A stretch of 64,000 nt of DNA from CAVQEK01 sp964596645 (GTDB lineage Bacteria > Bacteroidota > Bacteroidia > Cytophagales > Cyclobacteriaceae), in the NCBI GenBank assembly GCA_964596645.1, contig CAZQVB010000001.1:172491-236490 (forward strand). The letters are read 5' to 3'. The position numbers were made by a program, and so were the translations under genes. The notes below the pieces were generated by a model. That model made no database searches, was not told the DNA's origin, and worked only from the letters and a program-made list of their open reading frames with translations. This document shows, piece by piece, positions 52,546-61,720 of this stretch. Within the stretch, counting starts at the first letter, position 1. Every line of letters begins with the position of its first letter.

Positions 52546-54042
52546 TCAAGAGTCAGAAGTAAGGTAATCCGGGTTTTGATTCAAGTTGGGGTTGGCATCT
52601 ACCTCATTCTGGGGAAGCGGAAAAAAACGATGTTTCGGCCAATCCACCGTCACACCCTCACGCACAGCTTCCACATTTTCTTTCAGCGTACCCCACCTGA
52701 CCAGGTCAAACCAGCGCTGGCCTTCTCCGTGAAATTCAAGGTAGCGCTCGTCGCGAATGGCTTGCCTCAATTCTTCCTGGCTCAAGCCTCTGTCCAGCGT
52801 GCTGGCATTGGACCTGGCCCGCACCATATCGATGCCCATGTATGCATCTGCAGTTGCTCCCTGTGTTTCATTGATAGCCTCCGAATACATCAGCAGCACA
52901 TCGGCGTATCTGAGCAAAGGCAGGTTGCTTCCGTGGTTGTTGTGAGAATATTTACTCCACTCCGGATCCTGATATTTCTGTGTAAAAGCGTGGCCGTTGG
53001 TCGTTACATGCACAGAAGAGTCAACAAGCGCACCGCTTTCGTTGTAGTGGTAGGCTGTATAATCACCCATTATCATCAACTCTTTGCGCGCATCCTGCTC
53101 TTCAAGCATATTGTACAGCTCAGGCACTACGTAAAAGTTTTTATAACCCCTTTGATTATAGGTATCGGGGTTTGGGCTGAAGTCGGCCATTATGCTGTTG
53201 TTGTTTCTTGTGTTGGGTTCAAACTGGTAAGAAAAGATATCTTCCGGGCCGCTCTCATATACAGGCCAAAAAACAGCCTCATATTCATCCACCAGCCCAT
53301 ATCCTTCGGCATCAATCACCTCTTTCAGCTTGGCCGCTGCTAAGTTGAAAAGATTAGGATCGGCTGTTTCAGGAGTAGTGGCCATGGTAAGATACACCTT
53401 GCCAAGAAGCGTTTTTGCGGCGCCACGTGTGGCACGTCCGCGTTCGTTCACTGTTTCCTGCCATGCTGGCAACACTTGCTCTGCCTCTTGCAGGTCTGCA
53501 ATGATCTGTGCATAAATTTCAGGTATGGTGCTGACCGAGGGGAATAGTTCGGCTTTTTCAAAATCGGTAAGCAACGGCACCTCACCATAAGCACGTACCT
53601 GGCTGAAGTAGTACCATGCCCGCAGAAACTTTGCCTCGGCTATGATGTGCTTTCTAAAATCTTCCTGTGGAAAATCCTGTATGCCTTCAATGATCTGGTT
53701 GGCTCTGGCGATGCCATAGGCGTTGGCCTGCCACACCCTCGACAGATTATCATTGTCCGGAGTGAATACAAAATTTTGTAAGGCAATACGGCTGGAATTA
53801 CTATTGAGATAAGTGATTTCGTCGGTAGTGATGCCAAACGCCATGACATAATACCGGCCTCGGTACAAGCGGCGGCCGGCCTCGTATACCCCGTGCAGCA
53901 CCTGCGTGATGCCGTTGGTGGAGTTGAATAAGTTTTCGGAAGAAGCGAAGCCTTTAGGCTCTTCCTCCAGGTAGTCTTCGCAACCTGTGGCCATAATAGT
54001 AAGTAAGGCCAGTATGGGTATTATTATATATTTTTTCATCAT
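52546..54042 (-). CDS. SusD/RagB family glycan-binding lipoprotein
   Basis: The surface lipoprotein partner of a SusC transporter; it captures oligosaccharides. The signal MMKKYIIIPILALLTIMATG precedes the lipobox Cys. The helical SusD fold includes EEEPKGFASSENLFNSTNGI, ARANQIIEGI, AEAKFLRAWYYF and the C-terminal EEGQRWFDLVRWG-type motif (here FHGEGQRWFDLVRWG). The ORF opens at 54063 but the start at 54042/54039 fits the signal. It follows susC by one base and closes the operon. Confidence 0.93.
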   Translation of the reverse strand: MMKKYIIIPILALLTIMATGCEDYLEEEPKGFASSENLFNSTNGITQVLHGVYEAGRRLYRGRYYVMAFGITTDEITYLNSNSSRIALQNFVFTPDNDNLSRVWQANAYGIARANQIIEGIQDFPQEDFRKHIIAEAKFLRAWYYFSQVRAYGEVPLLTDFEKAELFPSVSTIPEIYAQIIADLQEAEQVLPAWQETVNERGRATRGAAKTLLGKVYLTMATTPETADPNLFNLAAAKLKEVIDAEGYGLVDEYEAVFWPVYESGPEDIFSYQFEPNTRNNNSIMADFSPNPDTYNQRGYKNFYVVPELYNMLEEQDARKELMIMGDYTAYHYNESGALVDSSVHVTTNGHAFTQKYQDPEWSKYSHNNHGSNLPLLRYADVLLMYSEAINETQGATADAYMGIDMVRARSNASTLDRGLSQEELRQAIRDERYLEFHGEGQRWFDLVRWGTLKENVEAVREGVTVDWPKHRFFPLPQNEVDANPNLNQNPDYLTSDS

Positions 54043-54064
54043 TCTATTTTTTCTGTTCAACATC

Positions 54065-57000
54065 TTAGAAGGTGAGGTTTAAACCCACAATAAAGGTCCG
54101 CGCCCTGGGATAGCTGCCGTTGTCAGTGCTGATCACATTGATGCTACCGCCGGCTATATTCACCTCCGGATCGTAACCGGAATACTCGGTGAAGGTGAGC
54201 AGGTTGGTGCCCGTCACATACAATCGCAAGCTGCTCATGCTCAGTCGCTCCGACAGTGCTTTCGGCAACGAATAACCCAACGTGACCTCCCTTAGACGCA
54301 TGAATGAAGCATCTTCAACATACGTGTCGTAGATCACCTTGGGCAGTAAGGTGCCCGCCCGCGGTATATCGGTGTCCATATTCTGCTCTGTCCAGGCATC
54401 TTTCAATGCAACATGCTTGCTGCTGGTATTGCCCGGGTTCCACAGATTGTGCCTGGTGGCATTGAGCACATTGGCGCCCGTAGACCATTGGAAGAACACC
54501 GACAGGTCGAAGTTCTTGTAGGTAAAGAAATTATTGAACCCGCCATAAAACCTGGGCTGTGCCTGGCCCACAATGCGGCGGTCGTTTGCATTTACGTCGC
54601 CGTCTTCATTGGCATCAATGAGTTTCACATCGCCAGGCTCTACCTGAGAGCCAAATTGCGTGTATGCATCCAGATCGTCGTCGGTATCCCATGTGCCGTT
54701 GGTTTGGTAGCCAAAGAATGAGCCGAGTGGCTCGCCTACGCGCATGATCTGCATTTGGCCAATTTTTAAGCTCCCACCAAAGTTACCTGTGATCAGCTCT
54801 TCATCACCACCCAAATCGAGTACTTCACTGTCTTGTATGGTGGCATTGGCGGATACATTCCACTTGAATTCTCCAGCCACCGGTGTCGCGTTAATGCCGA
54901 ATTCAAACCCTGTGTTTTTGATACTGCCTATATTCTGACGGATACTGCTCACGCCAGAGGTCTGTGGCAGTGGGCGATTGAGAAATAAATCTTCTGTGGT
55001 TTTTTCAAAGTAATCCATCACCACACCAATGCGTCCTTCGAGTATGCTGAAGTCCATTCCTATATCAAGCTGGGACGTTTTTTCCCAGCGCAACTCCGGG
55101 TTGGGCAGTCGATTAAGCCAATAACCTACCACTGGCACTCCGCCAATATTGTATGCCTGGCTGTTGGAGTTCATGGCCGACAAACTATTGTATGGGCCCA
55201 GAGCCTCACTGCCCGATACGCCATAGCTGGCCCTGAGCTTGAGGTCAGTAAAGAAGTTGAGTTGTTCTACAAACTCTTCGTCCGATAGTCGCCACGCAAA
55301 TGCACCCGAGGGGAAAAAACCGTACTTGTAATCCGTACCAAATTTCGAATTGCCATCGTATCGGCCATTGAGTGTGAACAAATATTTGTCGTTCAGAATG
55401 TAGTGCAGCCTGCCGAAGAACGATACCTGATTCCATTCGTTCATATCAGAATTGTAAGTATCGATGGTAGTGCCTGCACTTATGTTGTGGTATTCGAAGT
55501 CATCTACGGCAAAGTCATACACGACGGTGTTCAGCCGCTCGTACGAATTGCCCTGTAGCGTAATACCCGCCGTGGCCTGCAGTTGATGTATGCCAAAGCT
55601 CTTATCGACGGTAAAATAGTTTTCATTGAGCCAGCCACTGCTAAAGCGCGTATCAATGTCTGCGCGATTCCTGTTGCCATCGTTCGATTCGAACACGTGC
55701 GATGGCTTGTAGCGGTTCATCTTGGTATTGTTGATGTTGAACCCAATGGAGCTTCTGAAGCTCAGTGGTTTTAGCAGCTTTATTTCGGCGAATACATTGC
55801 CCGTGAAATTGGTAGTAAACATGCTGTTGTTCACATTCTCAAGATGATACAACGGGTTCTCCCTGGCACTGCCCTGGTCATCGATGATGTAAGACAGCAG
55901 CTCTCCATCTTCACCCCGCGGTGAGCGTGTGGGTGGCAGAAGCAAGGCCATGGAAACCGGGTGGAAAATATTGGAAATGCCCCCAAACTCTTCACCCTGC
56001 TGGCGGGTACGGTCTACTCGCGCAAAACCCAGCCTGCTGCCGATAGTAAATCTGTCTGACAGCTTAGCATCAATATTGGCCCTTATGTTGTACCGCTTGT
56101 AGCCCGTTTCTTTTACTATTCCCTGCTGATTCACATATGTGCCAGACAGATAATAGCCAAGCTTATCTGTGCCACCACCGGCAGAGAGATTGTAGTTTTG
56201 CCAGGGCGCCACGCGCAATATTTCATCCTGCCAGTCGGTGTTGGTATCAATGCTACTCAGGTCTGGATAAGTGAGCGGATCGCCCCGGTCCTCGTCTATA
56301 CTGTTTATAAAACCCGCATAGTCGTCGGCTTCCATCAGGTCTATCTTATTGGCGACAGACTGAAAGCCATAGAAGCTGTTGAACGACACTTCGTTCTGAC
56401 CTCTCACACCGCTTTTGGTGGTTACAATCACCACGCCATTGGCACCTCTGGAACCATATATGGCTGTGGATGAAGCATCTTTCAGCACATCCATCGATTC
56501 TATGTCGTTGGGATCTACCGTGTTTATATTTCCTCCAATATATCCATCGATGATGTACAACGGCTCATTGTTGCCTTGTATGGAGTTGGTGCCGCGTATT
56601 CTTATGTTTACTGCACCGCCCGGGTTGGCATTGTTATTCGCCACATATACTCCCGCAGCACGGCCCTGAAGTGCCTGGTCCAGACCGAGTACAGGCACGC
56701 GCTCTATCTCTTCCGAATTGACGGACGATACCGAACCGGTAAGGTCGCGTTTTTGTACGGTGCCATAGCCGATCACCACAATTTCGCTCAGCGACGTGAT
56801 GTCCGGCGACATGGTGAGGTTAATGACCTGGCGCTGGCCAACGATTACTTCTTCGGTAATAAAACCAATAGAACTAAAGACCAGTACCGATTCCGGACCC
56901 GGCACATCAATGGTAAAGGTGCCATTCAGGTCGGTGACGGTGCCCGTATTGGTGCCTTGTACAATCACATTCACACCGGGCAAGCCTTCCATATCCTCAC

Positions 57001-57436
57001 CCGACTTAATGGTGCCGCTTATGGTCACGCCGTCTATTACGATCTCCACAGTACGCTGAATGGCACGACTGGCCGGTTTTTTCACATTGATGTTTCTGTT
57101 CACCTGCTTGAACTGCAGCTTCGACTGCTTAGATATGTCGAGCAGTATGTTGTAGAGGGACTCGTTGTGATACTTGCCACTGAGCTTAACGGCCGGGCTA
57201 AAGTCTGACTGACGAAAGGCAAACCGGAAATCAGTGACCGCTTCGATTTTACCGAAGGCAGATACCAGGTCATCATCCTGTAGCTGAACGCTGATCTTCA
57301 CGTCCTTTACGCTTTGGAGTTTCTGTGCTGTACCGCTTTTGGCAATGAGCATACTCAGAAACAAACACTGAATGATGACTCCGTAGAGTGTGTATTTGGT
57401 CATCATCATGAATTGTTGTAACAGTTTAATTTTCAT
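54065..57436 (-). CDS. SusC/RagA TonB-linked outer membrane transporter with STN domain
   Basis: A 1123-residue outer-membrane importer working with SusD. From the N-terminus: signal (MKIKLLQQFMMMTKYTLYGV and on), STN signalling domain (SVQLQDDDLVSAFGKIEAVT, LSGKYHNESLYNILLDISKQ), carboxypeptidase-D-like domain (GLPGVNVIVQGTNTGTVTDL), TonB box area EIVVIGYGTVQKRDLTGSVS, plug with GVYVANNNANPGGAVNIRIR, then the barrel ending PRARTFIVGLNLTF. The STN domain marks it as a transducer that signals to the FecR/sigma pair upstream. The frame extends to 57496, but the start at 57436 fits the signal peptide. Confidence 0.95.
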   Translation of the reverse strand: MKIKLLQQFMMMTKYTLYGVIIQCLFLSMLIAKSGTAQKLQSVKDVKISVQLQDDDLVSAFGKIEAVTDFRFAFRQSDFSPAVKLSGKYHNESLYNILLDISKQSKLQFKQVNRNINVKKPASRAIQRTVEIVIDGVTISGTIKSGEDMEGLPGVNVIVQGTNTGTVTDLNGTFTIDVPGPESVLVFSSIGFITEEVIVGQRQVINLTMSPDITSLSEIVVIGYGTVQKRDLTGSVSSVNSEEIERVPVLGLDQALQGRAAGVYVANNNANPGGAVNIRIRGTNSIQGNNEPLYIIDGYIGGNINTVDPNDIESMDVLKDASSTAIYGSRGANGVVIVTTKSGVRGQNEVSFNSFYGFQSVANKIDLMEADDYAGFINSIDEDRGDPLTYPDLSSIDTNTDWQDEILRVAPWQNYNLSAGGGTDKLGYYLSGTYVNQQGIVKETGYKRYNIRANIDAKLSDRFTIGSRLGFARVDRTRQQGEEFGGISNIFHPVSMALLLPPTRSPRGEDGELLSYIIDDQGSARENPLYHLENVNNSMFTTNFTGNVFAEIKLLKPLSFRSSIGFNINNTKMNRYKPSHVFESNDGNRNRADIDTRFSSGWLNENYFTVDKSFGIHQLQATAGITLQGNSYERLNTVVYDFAVDDFEYHNISAGTTIDTYNSDMNEWNQVSFFGRLHYILNDKYLFTLNGRYDGNSKFGTDYKYGFFPSGAFAWRLSDEEFVEQLNFFTDLKLRASYGVSGSEALGPYNSLSAMNSNSQAYNIGGVPVVGYWLNRLPNPELRWEKTSQLDIGMDFSILEGRIGVVMDYFEKTTEDLFLNRPLPQTSGVSSIRQNIGSIKNTGFEFGINATPVAGEFKWNVSANATIQDSEVLDLGGDEELITGNFGGSLKIGQMQIMRVGEPLGSFFGYQTNGTWDTDDDLDAYTQFGSQVEPGDVKLIDANEDGDVNANDRRIVGQAQPRFYGGFNNFFTYKNFDLSVFFQWSTGANVLNATRHNLWNPGNTSSKHVALKDAWTEQNMDTDIPRAGTLLPKVIYDTYVEDASFMRLREVTLGYSLPKALSERLSMSSLRLYVTGTNLLTFTEYSGYDPEVNIAGGSINVISTDNGSYPRARTFIVGLNLTF

Positions 57437-57520
57437 AATTTTAGGGATAAGTGAAACAAAACTTTCTTGAGCATTGGGCACCGGACTCATCGCCAAATGT
57501 CTTCCGGTACCACAAGGTTT

Positions 57521-57552
57521 TGGGCAGCGCCTTCGGGCGTTGCTTTTTTTTT
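57521..57552 (+). other. Intercistronic hairpin between fecR and susC
   Basis: The plus strand has GGGCAGCGCC-TTC-GGGCGTTGC followed by nine T. On the coding (minus) strand it forms the same stem, preceded by an A-run instead of followed by a T-run. It could act as an mRNA stabiliser or a partial attenuator between the low-level regulators and the abundant SusC/SusD. Confidence 0.4.
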
Positions 57553-57560
57553 AGGATGAA

Positions 57561-58673
57561 TTAAAGTGAATGCGCATCTTCATAGTGTATGGTGACTTTG
57601 TCTTTGTCTATTTCAAAGCGAAAATTCATGGTATAGCCTATGGAGGTAAGCACGGCTTTCAAATCCTGTCGATCGAATATGGCTGTGTAATCCCATGGTT
57701 TGTTGGCTGTGTCGAGCACTTCAAAGCGTACATCATACCACTGGCCCAGGGTCTGCAATACCTCTTGCTCCGACGCCTTGCGAAATGCAAGTATGCCCTC
57801 CTTCCAGGCGGTGGTTCTGAACACATCAAATTTTTCTTTTCTGATCTCACGGCTTTGGCGGTCATATCGGGCCATTTCGCCTTCTTGCAAGATCAATCTG
57901 CCTGAATTTGCCTCAGAGCCATCATCTACAGCTACCTTTCCCTCTACCAGCCCTACGGCGATCTCATCTTCCCATTCGAAAGAGCGCACATTGAATTCGG
58001 TGCCCAAAGCCTGCACCATCACTGACCGGGACTCTACCATAAATGGCCTTTCTGCATCTTTGGCGACTATAAAGTATGCTTCACCTTGCAGCGATATTCT
58101 ACGTTCATGCACATCAAAATTTTCTTTGTATTCTATGCTGCTCTCAGAATTAAGCACCACACGCGACCCGTCGTTGAGAAATACTGTAAGCTTTTGACCC
58201 CGTGGATTCTGCTTTTTCGTCAAGACCTCGTTGGCTGAGGTGGGCACGTAGCCGGGAGTGTATAGTGTGAGGCCCAAAAGAAATAGCGCCACGGCGGCTG
58301 CTATACCGGCAGCCCAACCCATCTTCCTCTTTCGGCCTGCTGTACTTGTCTGCTGCTGGTGGTGCAGGGGTTCGCGTTGGAGAATGGCTTCTGAGTGTAT
58401 GGGTATTATTGAGGTGTCTTGCGCTTCAGTTTGCAACTCGGACCCACGCTCTATGGCCTTCCATAGGTCTTCCTCTTCTTCAGTGGTGAGGCGATCGATA
58501 GGAAGCCAATCGCATTGCACGAGCTTCTTGGCCTTTTTTACAGCACTAAGCTTATCCGGATGGTCAGCTAAAAATTTCTCCCAGAAAAGATTGGAATCTT
58601 TGTTGGGAGTAGCTACCCACTGCCTGAATGCAGGATCCATGGCAAACTCTTCAACTGTAAATTTGGTGTACAT
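57561..58673 (-). CDS. FecR family anti-sigma factor
   Basis: A 370-residue inner-membrane protein. The N-terminal cytosolic part binds the ECF sigma factor. A single membrane segment (MGWAAGIAAAVALFLLGLTL) follows. The periplasmic FecR domain includes LNDGSRVVLNSESSIEY, ISLQGEAYFIVAKDAERPFM and VQALGTEFNVRSF. The C-terminal DUF4974-like segment has WYDVRFEVLDTANKPWDYTA. It sits 64 bases after the sigma gene and upstream of susC, the standard trans-envelope signalling order. Confidence 0.93.
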   Translation of the reverse strand: MYTKFTVEEFAMDPAFRQWVATPNKDSNLFWEKFLADHPDKLSAVKKAKKLVQCDWLPIDRLTTEEEEDLWKAIERGSELQTEAQDTSIIPIHSEAILQREPLHHQQQTSTAGRKRKMGWAAGIAAAVALFLLGLTLYTPGYVPTSANEVLTKKQNPRGQKLTVFLNDGSRVVLNSESSIEYKENFDVHERRISLQGEAYFIVAKDAERPFMVESRSVMVQALGTEFNVRSFEWEDEIAVGLVEGKVAVDDGSEANSGRLILQEGEMARYDRQSREIRKEKFDVFRTTAWKEGILAFRKASEQEVLQTLGQWYDVRFEVLDTANKPWDYTAIFDRQDLKAVLTSIGYTMNFRFEIDKDKVTIHYEDAHSL

Positions 58674-58737
58674 GAACGAGGCTTATACACTACAGTGATG
58701 ACTGTATGAACAATCTCCTCTTCTATTTCAAATAAAA

Positions 58738-59322
58738 TCAGGACATGTGCCGCTTCAGGGTATTGAAGGCTTTCCAAACCAATGTATAGATGGATTTTAC
58801 ATTGATGGCCATTACTGTGCTTACTTCTTCGTAAGAGAGTTTTTGATAGAAGACAAGGGTAAGCACCTCGCGTTGCCGATCGGGCAATTGCTTGAAGGCA
58901 CGTGCCAGCGCAGCATTGTCTGCTTCCTTGGTTTGCTTGTCTATCAGTTGGCGCTCATAAGACGGTACCGCAAACTCCTGACCGGCGGCGTCGTATGGAG
59001 AGATGTGGTGAACAGCGTCGTTTTTGGTTTTTTGATGGATGATCTTCCAGCGGAGCGCCTTCAGTAAGTAGTATTTGATGTTACTCACCTTTGCCAAGCG
59101 CGACTTGGTACGCCATAGATCGAGAAAAAGCTCTTGGATGCAATCTTTCACCATGCCGTCGTCGGGCACGATCTTCATACCGTAGTTGTACAAATCATTG
59201 ACGTGGGTGCGATAAACATGCTGAAACGCGCTGCGATCACCCTGCTGAAACGACTGCCACAGATCGGACGTGGGGGTGTTGGCCCACGGGGTTTTGTGTA
59301 CTAATTTGGGTGTTTCGGCCAT
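58738..59322 (-). CDS. ECF RNA polymerase sigma factor
   Basis: A 194-residue sigma-70 family factor. Sigma-2 region: LYNYGMKIVPDDGMVKDCIQ, ELFLDLWRTKSRL. Sigma-4 region: ALARAFKQLPDRQREVLTLV, SYEEVSTVMAINVKSIYTLV. It is expected to be released by the FecR protein downstream when the SusC transducer senses substrate, and then to drive this locus. It is separated from the enzyme genes upstream by about 100 bases. Confidence 0.93.
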   Translation of the reverse strand: MAETPKLVHKTPWANTPTSDLWQSFQQGDRSAFQHVYRTHVNDLYNYGMKIVPDDGMVKDCIQELFLDLWRTKSRLAKVSNIKYYLLKALRWKIIHQKTKNDAVHHISPYDAAGQEFAVPSYERQLIDKQTKEADNAALARAFKQLPDRQREVLTLVFYQKLSYEEVSTVMAINVKSIYTLVWKAFNTLKRHMS

Positions 59323-59429
59323 TGCCGATGCTATTCAGGTGAAAAGTTATTTCACATCAATAACGGGTTTTTCAGCCGCGAGCACAAATGTTTTCAACAT
59401 TAATTGACCTTATTATGTCATACATTTGA

Positions 59430-60353
59430 TCATTTTGCATATTCCGGGGCTGCTATTTCAAAAAATCCTACAGCCCTCAACTCAGCGGCCAACTGCTCTT
59501 CTTGCTCGCTACTAAGGTTTGACGATGGCTGCCGCGCAGGACCACAATCCAGGTCGAGCAATTTCATAAAGCGCTTGCCTCCGGCAATGGCCCCGCCGTA
59601 TTTAATGAGTACATCCACAATTTCCATCGCCTTTACCTGATGTGCCCTGGCCTGTGCAATATTGCCCTGTTCGAAGGCGCTCTTTACTTTGAGGTACAGG
59701 GGAGTGATGTAATTGTAGGTACTGCCTACTGCACCCTGTGCGCCAAGGGCCAGGCCACAAAGCAAGGTTTCATCGCGGCCGTGCAGTATATCGAACTGGC
59801 CATTTTTATAATCTATACACAAGGCCATATCCATCAGGTCTTCAAAGGTGTACTTGATGCCTGCCAGATTTCTTATTTTACCTTCGCCCTGCTTCAGAAA
59901 GTCCAGCATACGAAAGGCCACGCCGGTCATTGCAGGCATGTGGTAGTAATAGAAAGGCATGCTGTTAGTTTCTCCGCTTACGGCAGCGCAGTAGTCGACG
60001 AGTGCGGCAACGTTTGCCGGCCTAAAAAATGATGGGCCTATGAGGCCAATGGCAAAGGCGCCAATCTGCTCTGCATGCCGGGCTAGTTGCTGGCAATCGG
60101 ACAGGCAGTTGCTGCCTACGTGCACTATAATTTTAAACCCTTGTGGCGCAGCCGCTATCCAGGCCTCCGCTATTTTCATTCTTTCTTCGATGGTAAGTGC
60201 CGACCACTCCCCGGTGGTGCCGTTCACAAAAACACCGCTCACCCCTGCCTGGTGCAGGTAATTGGCGTATTGGCCGATGCGCTCGTAGTGCACGCTTCCA
60301 TCGGCCGACATGGGCGTATATGGCGCAGAAATCAATCCTTGTATCTTGTTCAT
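59430..60353 (-). CDS. nanA: N-acetylneuraminate lyase-type (DHDPS superfamily) aldolase
   Basis: It cleaves sialic acid to N-acetylmannosamine and pyruvate. The TIM-barrel family motif is NGTTGEW. The Schiff-base lysine is Lys167 in AGIKYT and the catalytic Tyr137 lies in PFYYYHMPAMTG. Both motifs are those of the lyase branch (FYYYHIP and GIK-(F/Y)-T) rather than dihydrodipicolinate synthase (GIKEA). 307 residues is normal. The sialidase gene follows on the other side, 36 bases away on the same strand, supporting the substrate. NanE/NanK are not in the window. Confidence 0.87.
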   Translation of the reverse strand: MNKIQGLISAPYTPMSADGSVHYERIGQYANYLHQAGVSGVFVNGTTGEWSALTIEERMKIAEAWIAAAPQGFKIIVHVGSNCLSDCQQLARHAEQIGAFAIGLIGPSFFRPANVAALVDYCAAVSGETNSMPFYYYHMPAMTGVAFRMLDFLKQGEGKIRNLAGIKYTFEDLMDMALCIDYKNGQFDILHGRDETLLCGLALGAQGAVGSTYNYITPLYLKVKSAFEQGNIAQARAHQVKAMEIVDVLIKYGGAIAGGKRFMKLLDLDCGPARQPSSNLSSEQEEQLAAELRAVGFFEIAAPEYAK

Positions 60354-60389
60354 ATTGTTCAGTTGCTATTGTCTATAAGTGCCTTGTCG

Positions 60390-61720
60390 CTATTTTTTTC
60401 TCAATGCTTCGGCACCATCGGTAATCCACTGCAGGTTGAATTTCACCACGCTCAGTTGCTTTATTTCATATTGATTGCCATCCATGCCCTCGCGCTCATA
60501 CAGCATGAAGATATTGCCGTCGGCATCTACTGCCATATCGCTGTAAGCGGATATGCCCGGGTCAATCATTTTCTTTACCGGCCAGGTCTCTCCCTCATCG
60601 TAGCTGAGATATACCGTGAGCTGCTCGCGGGCACGCGCCACCTTGCCAAATCGCTTCGGGTCGTTGCGCGTATCGGGACAGGCGAAGAGAATGCGATTCT
60701 TTTCATATTCCGGTTGCTTGCTCAGCCGCACCAGACTGCCCATGCATACCGGATCGAACAGCGCAGGATCAAACCGGGGGGTATCCCAGTTGTGCGCTCC
60801 ATCGGGGCTGCGCGTGATCACCCGGTAGTGCTCCGGCGACTCACTGCGGCTGTTGAGCAAAACACGGCCATCGATGAGCTCTACCGCCATGGTTTCGTTG
60901 GGGTCAGAAAATGCCTGTGGTTGGTTGTTGGCCGGATCGAAATGGGGCAACTGATGGTGCACGGCTATGTCGCCCACTTGCCAGGTTTTGCCCTGGTCGT
61001 CGCTGTAGAGTGTTGCGACTTCGCTGGGACGGTGGCCGTTTTCAAACTGACCGGTAGACATCCAGAAAGGTGTGAGCAGCCTGCCCGAAGCGAGCTGAAT
61101 GCCATGCCCGGGGCCTGTGGCAATTACTTTCCACGGATATTTATCCTGAATGGCTTCAAAGGCATCGGTGATGTCTCTGGGTTTACTAAAACTTTTACCA
61201 TCATCTTTACTCACTGCATAGAAGCAACGGCGGTATTCTACGCAAAAAATCAGGTGCACGTCGCCATTGCGGTCGGCTATCAACACGGCGTTATTGGCAG
61301 TGGCGCGTTCAGTATCGCCGCTGATGCTGCTGGCCAAGCCGGTGACGTCGCTTGCTTCTATATTCAGGCCATTGGCATCGGCAATGATCTGCATGTCGCT
61401 CCAGCTTTGGCCTCCATCGGTACTTCGCCGCATCATAATGTCAATGCCAGCCCAGTCGCCACTGGTTTGCCGTGCTTCGCACCAGGCCAGCAGGGTGCCC
61501 TGCGCGGTGATCACTATACCGGGTATACGAAAGGTGTGATAGCCGTTGGTANNNNNNNNNNNNNNNNNNNNNNNNNNNNNNNNNNNNNNNCCGCCACAAA
61601 AAGATCTTGCCGCTCAAAAATGGCCCTCTGTGCACAGGCCGTGTGCGCAAAAACAACAGAAGACAGCAGCACAATGCTGAACACTATCTGACACAGTTTC
61701 ACTGATCGATTACAAACCAT
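60390..61720 (-). CDS. Exported sialidase (neuraminidase), interrupted by an assembly gap
   Basis: It removes terminal sialic acid from glycans. The signal (MVCNRSVKLCQIVFSIVLLS then SVVFAHTACAQ) and FERQDLFVA are upstream of the gap. After the gap comes GYHTFRIPGIVITAQGTLLA, with the sialidase FRIP motif. Five Asp-box-like repeats follow: RRSTDGGQSWSD, AVSKDDGKSFSK, LYSDDQGKTWQ, ITRSPDGAHNWDT, LSYDEGETW. The 39 N at 61552-61590 leave the two halves in different frames, so the gap size is wrong, not the gene broken. The start overlaps the sulfatase stop. It is most likely periplasmic or surface-exposed. Confidence 0.9.
61552..61590. other. Assembly gap (39 N) inside the sialidase gene
   Basis: Thirty-nine Ns. 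The signal-peptide frame (from 61720) and the FRIP frame (codon at 61514-61512) differ by two bases across the gap, so the real gap length is not a multiple consistent with 39. Confidence 0.98.
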
